From positions 1-19,460 of the forward strand of contig CALJKQ010000294.1 in NCBI GenBank assembly GCA_937973565.1: a stretch of 19,460 nucleotides of DNA, written 5' to 3'. Shown here in pieces: positions 15,147-19,460 of the stretch. The translations under genes were made by a program, and so were the position numbers. How positions within the stretch are numbered: position 1 is the stretch's first letter; every line of letters begins with the position of its first letter. Origin of the DNA: an uncultured Saprospiraceae bacterium (GTDB lineage: Bacteria; Bacteroidota; Bacteroidia; Chitinophagales; Saprospiraceae). Under the pieces are notes generated by a model, which saw nothing but the letters and a program-made list of their open reading frames with translations, ran no database searches and was not told where the DNA came from.

Positions 15147-16574
15147 ATGAGCCGGCGTTCTATAATTGCCATAATGATTTTGATGAGTATTGCCCTGCTC
15201 GGGGTCAGTATCATACAATATTTATGGATAAAATGGTCGTTGCAAAACAATGAAAAAGGGTTTAACCACCAGGTTTACCAGGCCATCAATATTGTAAAGT
15301 ACAAGCTGCTGGAAGATGCTGAAACCAAAGAATTTTACCAGACCTACATGCATGAACGCAAAGACGATGTGCATTTGCAGAATATTTTAAAAGGAAGGAA
15401 TGCCTGGGACAAACAACAATTGGAGTATGAACTGAGAAATAATCTACTCCTGATCAATCCGGATGAATTTCTGGAAAACATTGATATCAAAAAGCTCGAT
15501 GAGTTCCTTATGACAGAACTGAACAACCAGGGTATCGATATCGACTACGAATATGGCATATTTTCCAAACAAACCCAAAGCTTTTTTATCCTCAATGGCA
15601 ATTATGTGGCCGAAATAGGAGATGGCTCTCAAATGTCGAAAGTACAATCCAGTCCGGGATTGAGAGAGACAGAATACAAAATCCCGCTTTTTGATTTACA
15701 CGACAAAGATGAGCCGGGGTACTTGTACCTGTATTTTCCTAAAAAGACGGGTGTGTTGTGGCAGCACATCTGGAAAATTTTAGCACTTTCGATTTTATTC
15801 ACGGGTCTGATCCTGTTTTGTTTCTCCTACACTTTGTATGTGATCTTCCAACAGAAAAAGATATCTGAGATCAAAAATGATTTTATCAATAATATGACAC
15901 ATGAATTCAAAACCCCCATTGCCACCATTTCACTGGCAACGGATTCGATTCATAGTCCTATGATCATTGGAAACGAAACAAAAGTCAAAAAATTTCTGGC
16001 CATCATTAAGGAAGAAAACCGTCGAATGCTCAGGCAGGTAGAAAAGGTGCTGCAAATGGCGCAAATAGACAGAAAAGAAATTTCTTTAAAACCCACCAAG
16101 ATCAATATCAACGAATTGGTTTCTCAGGCAGCCCAGCATGCTGAGTTGAAGGTGACAGAAAGAGGAGGTACCGTAGAAGTGCACCTTAATGCCAGCCGGG
16201 AATTCATTGAAGCGGATCAAAACCACATTTCCAATATTGTTGCCAATTTGCTAGACAACGCTGAAAAATATTGTCCTGACAATCCAACCATCAAAGTAGA
16301 AACCATGGACGATAAGGATGGGGTGAGGATTGCCATAACTGATAACGGCATAGGAATTCCAAAAGAAGCATTGAAACATATTTTTGAAAAGTTTTACCGG
16401 GTACACACCGGTAATGTGCACAATGTCAAAGGTTTTGGGCTTGGATTGAGCTATGTAAAGGCCATGGTTGATGCCCATGGTGGGCGTATAACTGTTAAAT
16501 CTGAGGTTGGAAAAGGCAGTACTTTTACCGTATTTTTGCCGTTTAAAGCCACAAATAGAGATTTAAATAAATGA
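15147..16574 (+). CDS. Two-component sensor histidine kinase (RprX-like)
   Basis: Encodes 475 residues. TM1 covers about residues 6-28 (IIAIMILMSIALLGVSIIQY) and TM2 about 205-232, enclosing a periplasmic sensor of about 175 residues with no recognisable domain. The cytoplasmic part has an H box, NMTHEFKTPIATIS, with the phospho-accepting H252; an N box, NIVANLLDNAEKY (N363, N367, N371); a G1 box, DNGIGIP; an F box around IFEKFYRV; and a G2 box, GFGLGLSYV. This is the HisKA plus HATPase_c layout of orthodox kinases. It starts six bases after sprA, so it is probably in the same transcript, and is followed 118 bases later by an OmpR-type regulator, its likely partner. Layout and partner resemble Bacteroides RprX/RprY, but the stimulus is unknown. 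Position after sprA hints at envelope or secretion status; that is inference. Confidence 0.9.
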   Translation: MSRRSIIAIMILMSIALLGVSIIQYLWIKWSLQNNEKGFNHQVYQAINIVKYKLLEDAETKEFYQTYMHERKDDVHLQNILKGRNAWDKQQLEYELRNNLLLINPDEFLENIDIKKLDEFLMTELNNQGIDIDYEYGIFSKQTQSFFILNGNYVAEIGDGSQMSKVQSSPGLRETEYKIPLFDLHDKDEPGYLYLYFPKKTGVLWQHIWKILALSILFTGLILFCFSYTLYVIFQQKKISEIKNDFINNMTHEFKTPIATISLATDSIHSPMIIGNETKVKKFLAIIKEENRRMLRQVEKVLQMAQIDRKEISLKPTKININELVSQAAQHAELKVTERGGTVEVHLNASREFIEADQNHISNIVANLLDNAEKYCPDNPTIKVETMDDKDGVRIAITDNGIGIPKEALKHIFEKFYRVHTGNVHNVKGFGLGLSYVKAMVDAHGGRITVKSEVGKGSTFTVFLPFKATNRDLNK

Positions 16575-16587
16575 TTTATAGTGTATT

Positions 16588-16597
16588 ACACATGTGT
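16588..16597. promoter_or_regulatory. Palindrome ACACATGTGT between kinase and response regulator genes
   Basis: A perfect 10-base palindrome with near-symmetrical flanks (TT before, TA after) lies 14 bases after the kinase stop and about 95 bases before the response regulator ATG. It could be a binding site for the regulator itself or another dimeric factor. A 10-base palindrome can also occur by chance. Confidence 0.3.
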
Positions 16598-16692
16598 TAA
16601 ATTATTTATTTAGGAAGCGTTAAAAATATAAGGTCCAAGACTAACTAAAACAGGAAAAACTACGTTAATACTAAAAACACAAACGAAAGGGC

Positions 16693-17397
16693 ATGACAAG
16701 TAAAATCTTACTCGTAGAAGACGACAGAAACTTTGGAGACGTATTGCGGTCTTACCTCGAAATGCACGATTTTGAGGTTACGCTGGCAACCGATGGCGAA
16801 GCCGGTTTGATTGAATTCAACAAGGGTAATTTTGAACTGTGTATTTTTGACGTAATGATGCCCAAAAAGGATGGTTTTACCCTGGCCAAGGAAATCAGGG
16901 ATAAGGGAGCGGTGACCCCCATTATATTTCTTACTGCCAAAAGCCTGAAAGAAGATGTGTTGGAAGGTTTTAAAATTGGTGCTGATGATTACATCACCAA
17001 ACCTTTCAATTCTGAAGAGCTTTTGTACCGAATTATGGCTATTTTGAAAAGATCCAACAAAGCAGCCGATCCAAAAGAAGAAGCAAAGGAATTTCAGATC
17101 GGAGGTTATGTTTTCAACTATCCGCTCAGGACACTGGTATATAAAGAAGGCGAATACGAAGAAAAATTATCTCCCAAAGAAGCTCATTTGCTCAAAATGT
17201 TTTGTTTGTCCAAGAATGATGTATTGGAAAGATCAGAGGCATTAAAGAAAATCTGGGGAGAAGACAACTATTTTACAGCCAGAAGTATGGATGTTTTTGT
17301 GACAAAGCTCCGCAAATATCTGAGCAAAGACGAATCGATAGAAATTGCCAACATCCATGGCAACGGTTTTAGACTCATCGAAAAAAACACCATATAG
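16693..17397 (+). CDS. OmpR/PhoB-type response regulator (RprY-like)
   Basis: Encodes 234 residues. The receiver domain (about 1-120) has the full set of phosphorylation residues: acidic D10/D11, phospho-acceptor D53 in IFDVMMP, switch T81 and K103 in KP. The C-terminal winged-helix DNA-binding domain covers about 132-230, with LSPKEAHLLKMF, SMDVFVTKLRKYLSKD and GNGFRLI being typical of the OmpR/PhoB class. It presumably receives phosphate from H252 of the upstream kinase and acts as a transcription factor. The 118-base gap to the kinase, containing a palindrome but no clear terminator, leaves open whether it belongs to the same transcript or has its own promoter. Its targets are not visible; the TonB-dependent receptor just downstream is one candidate. 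Confidence 0.92.
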   Translation: MTSKILLVEDDRNFGDVLRSYLEMHDFEVTLATDGEAGLIEFNKGNFELCIFDVMMPKKDGFTLAKEIRDKGAVTPIIFLTAKSLKEDVLEGFKIGADDYITKPFNSEELLYRIMAILKRSNKAADPKEEAKEFQIGGYVFNYPLRTLVYKEGEYEEKLSPKEAHLLKMFCLSKNDVLERSEALKKIWGEDNYFTARSMDVFVTKLRKYLSKDESIEIANIHGNGFRLIEKNTI

Positions 17398-17553
17398 ATT
17401 TTGGATGTAAATGTCTGATTTGCTCCCATAATTGCTTTAAATTGGAGTGCCACGCTGTGGAAAAGTGAAAAAAACGGGTCATTTTTTGTGTAGATCAGCT
17501 TTCCAGATTACAGGTAAAAACAAGTTAAACAGTAAGTTACATATTTTGGAAAT

Positions 17554-17578
17554 ATATATTAATAAAATGTTAATATAT
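17554..17578. promoter_or_regulatory. Inverted repeat upstream of the TonB-dependent receptor
   Basis: ATATATTAA (17554-17562) and TTAATATAT (17570-17578) are perfect 9-base complements with a 7-base spacer. The element ends about 37 bases upstream of the -7 motif, a position suitable for an activator or repressor site. It is pure A/T, so chance or an AT-rich upstream element remains possible. The rest of the 17398-17644 gap holds no gene and no convincing terminator. Confidence 0.3.
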
Positions 17579-17615
17579 TTTATGTTGGCTTAACATTCCT
17601 CTCAAACAATAGCTA

Positions 17616-17623
17616 TAAATTTG
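17616..17623 (+). promoter_or_regulatory. Bacteroidota -7 element (TAAATTTG) of the TonB-dependent receptor gene
   Basis: TAAATTTG matches TAnnTTTG and ends 21 bases before the receptor ATG. The nearest TTG upstream (17585-17587) is 28 bases away, too far for a standard -33, so an activator may compensate. Confidence 0.45.
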
Positions 17624-17644
17624 TAGCTCAAAACAGTACAAATT

Positions 17645-19460
17645 ATGGCTAGAATTTTACAATTATTTTTCGTGTTGTCCTTTTTGGTACCGGTGTCGCT
17701 GGGTGCACAGGTTACCTCTTCTTCATTGAGGGGACACATCAGTGATTCCAAAGGGGAAGATCTGATAGGTGCATCGGTAGTAGCGGTACACCTTCCATCC
17801 GGTACACAGTATGGTACGGTTACTGACGCATCAGGAAATTATATTCTTCCGGGTGTAAGGGTAGGTGGACCTTACAAAGTGACAGTAAGTTATATAGGTT
17901 ATCAGGACCGACAAGTGGAAGATGTTTTCGCTTATCTGGGGGTGGTAACAGATGTTAACGCCAAACTGGATGACGCTTCTGTGAACGTTGATGAAGTATT
18001 GGTGGTTGCATCCAGAGGGGATTTGTTCAGTTCAGACAGAAATGGAGCTGCCGTTACCTTCAACAATCAGTCGATTCAGTCGATCCCAACTTTGGGCAGG
18101 ACGGTGAACGACATCACCCGATACAACGTATACTCAAACGGAAGAGGCTCTTTCGCAGGTCAGGATTCACGTTTCAGCAGTTTTACTGTGGACGGATCCG
18201 TTTTCAACAATGGCTTCGGACTCGGATCATCTGCATCTGCGGGAGGAAGAACAGGAACTACAGCAATTTCTCTGGATGCATTGGAAGAATTGCAATACAA
18301 CATTACACCTTATGATGTAAAGCAATCCGGTTTTGCGGGTGCAGGTATCAACTCTGTAACCAGATCCGGAACCAATGAGATCACAGGTTCTGCTTACTAT
18401 TTCCTAAAAAACAACAGTCTCACCGGTAAAAAAGCCAATGGTCAGGATTTGGCTCCCTTTACCGTAGATGAAAAAACGTTGGGTGCCAGAATTGGCGGTC
18501 CCATCATTAAAAACAAGTTGTTTTACTTTGTAAACTTCGAGAAATTCACAAGTTCAAAGCCTGCACTAGATTGGGTTATCAACAGAGGTACAGGATCAAC
18601 AGGAAACGTATCAAGGGTAACAGAGGCCGACATGACGGATCTGGCCAATTTCATGAAAACCAACTTCAATTATGATTTGGGTGCATTTGATGGATTTAAC
18701 AACGATGTAAACAGTATCAAGTATTTGGCGAGATTGGACTACAACATCAGCGATAAGCACAAGTTGTCGCTTCGTTATTCTCACCACGACTCAGATTCTG
18801 AGCAAAGAATTTCAGACAGTAACAGTAGTAACACTGCCGGTAACGGAAACAGGACCAACAGAGCGTTGGCCATTTCCCCGGAAAATACCGGTTACATCAT
18901 TGAAGATAATACAAGATCGCTTGCACTGGAACTTAACTCACTTTTCAGTGCCAAGTTGTCCAACAACTTTGTTGTAGGTTACAACAAACAATTGGAAGAC
19001 AGAAGGTATCGTACCCAGGAGTTCCCAACGATCGACATCCTGAAAGATGGTAATACTTATACTTCTATAGGTTTCGATCCATTTACTCCAGCCAACCAAT
19101 TGAATTATTCAACATTGAATATTACAAACAACCTGAGTTACTACATGAACAAACACCAATTTACATTTGGATTGGCAGTGGAATTGTTTAAATCAAACAA
19201 CGTCTTCTTCCCATCATCCAACGGTGTTTATGTATATAACTCAATTGATGACTTCAAAGCAGCAGCCCTTGCTTTCAAAGCAGATCCAAACAATCCGGTA
19301 TCTCCTGTTTCAGTGGCCAGATACAACCTGAGGTACTCATTGTTGCCAAATGGCCAGGATCCATTGCAGGTTTTGAAGAGTACTACCTATTCTGCTTATG
19401 CCCAGGATGAAATCCTGGTCAACAAAGATTTTCAGGTAACAGTAGGTTTGAGAGCTGACT
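17645..19460 (+). CDS. TonB-dependent outer-membrane receptor, Oar-like (3' end outside window)
   Basis: The frame from the ATG at 17645 stays open to the window edge, giving the first 605 residues. A signal peptide (MARILQLFFVLSFLVPVSLG, then AQ) is followed by a carboxypeptidase-regulatory-like beta-sandwich at about 26-110 (LRGHISDSKGEDLIGASVVA, and GTVTDASGNYILPGVRVGGP). The plug domain, about 115-230, includes VLVVASRGDLF, FTVDGS and DALEELQYNITPYDVKQSGF, then GAGINSVTRSGTNE. The rest alternates like barrel strands. Such receptors import substrates with TonB-ExbBD energy, or act in adhesion and export in the Oar group; the ligand cannot be read. No SusD-like partner is visible before the cut. 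It follows the response regulator by 247 bases and has its own promoter-like motif. Confidence 0.9.
   Translation, partial: MARILQLFFVLSFLVPVSLGAQVTSSSLRGHISDSKGEDLIGASVVAVHLPSGTQYGTVTDASGNYILPGVRVGGPYKVTVSYIGYQDRQVEDVFAYLGVVTDVNAKLDDASVNVDEVLVVASRGDLFSSDRNGAAVTFNNQSIQSIPTLGRTVNDITRYNVYSNGRGSFAGQDSRFSSFTVDGSVFNNGFGLGSSASAGGRTGTTAISLDALEELQYNITPYDVKQSGFAGAGINSVTRSGTNEITGSAYYFLKNNSLTGKKANGQDLAPFTVDEKTLGARIGGPIIKNKLFYFVNFEKFTSSKPALDWVINRGTGSTGNVSRVTEADMTDLANFMKTNFNYDLGAFDGFNNDVNSIKYLARLDYNISDKHKLSLRYSHHDSDSEQRISDSNSSNTAGNGNRTNRALAISPENTGYIIEDNTRSLALELNSLFSAKLSNNFVVGYNKQLEDRRYRTQEFPTIDILKDGNTYTSIGFDPFTPANQLNYSTLNITNNLSYYMNKHQFTFGLAVELFKSNNVFFPSSNGVYVYNSIDDFKAAALAFKADPNNPVSPVSVARYNLRYSLLPNGQDPLQVLKSTTYSAYAQDEILVNKDFQVTVGLRAD

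Noticed and set aside
17460..17500. A-run and T-run around CGGGTCA after the response regulator as a terminator
   Set aside because: The possible stem is only A-T pairs and is too weak to call.
1..19460. CRISPR array, transposase or intact insertion sequence
   Set aside because: No regularly spaced repeats and no transposase or integrase motifs were seen on either strand.

Overview
The window looks like a chromosomal segment of a Bacteroidota bacterium. The main reasons are a full-length SprA (the outer-membrane translocon of the type IX secretion system), a DUF2851 protein, a TonB-dependent receptor with an N-terminal carboxypeptidase-regulatory-like domain, and several Bacteroidota-type promoters (TAnnTTTG at -7, sometimes with TTG or TTTG about 20 bases upstream). 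Shine-Dalgarno sequences are scarce, also typical of the phylum. A member of the Saprospiria/Chitinophagia side is plausible, but I cannot fix the genus.

Layout. (1) Positions 1 to about 2770 form an A+T-richer accessory patch of decayed and selfish genes: the tail of a Bro-N/DinD-type protein, a DnaB/RepA-like helicase remnant with a frameshift and a missing middle, a toxin-antitoxin pair (MqsR-like toxin followed by an antitoxin combining an MqsA-type zinc finger, an HTH and a DUF4065/SocA/Panacea domain), and a truncated RhuM-family gene on the minus strand. (2) 2782-4436, minus strand: a two-gene operon of a PaaE-type ferredoxin reductase and a TetR regulator, with a palindromic operator candidate between its promoter and the reductase start. 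(3) 4513-5772: a DUF2851 gene, divergent from the reductase. (4) 5791-5981: tRNA-Val(UAC) with its own promoter and a strong intrinsic terminator. (5) 6031-6939: a PfkB-family sugar or nucleoside kinase. (6) 7004-16574: a probable operon ruvA - sprA - sensor histidine kinase, with a 1-nt overlap and a 6-nt gap. An OmpR-type response regulator follows at 16693. (7) 17645 to the end: the first 605 codons of a TonB-dependent receptor, cut by the window edge.

How it fits together. The right two thirds is cell-envelope and housekeeping sequence: Holliday-junction processing, T9SS export, an envelope-type two-component system and an outer-membrane receptor. The left edge is a turnover zone where mobile-element fragments have accumulated around one apparently intact toxin-antitoxin module. 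That module is the most interesting system here: its antitoxin fuses two separate neutralisation or DNA-binding architectures, and a nested inverted repeat lies directly upstream. No CRISPR array, rRNA or intact insertion sequence was seen, and no gene-free stretch exceeds 300 bases.
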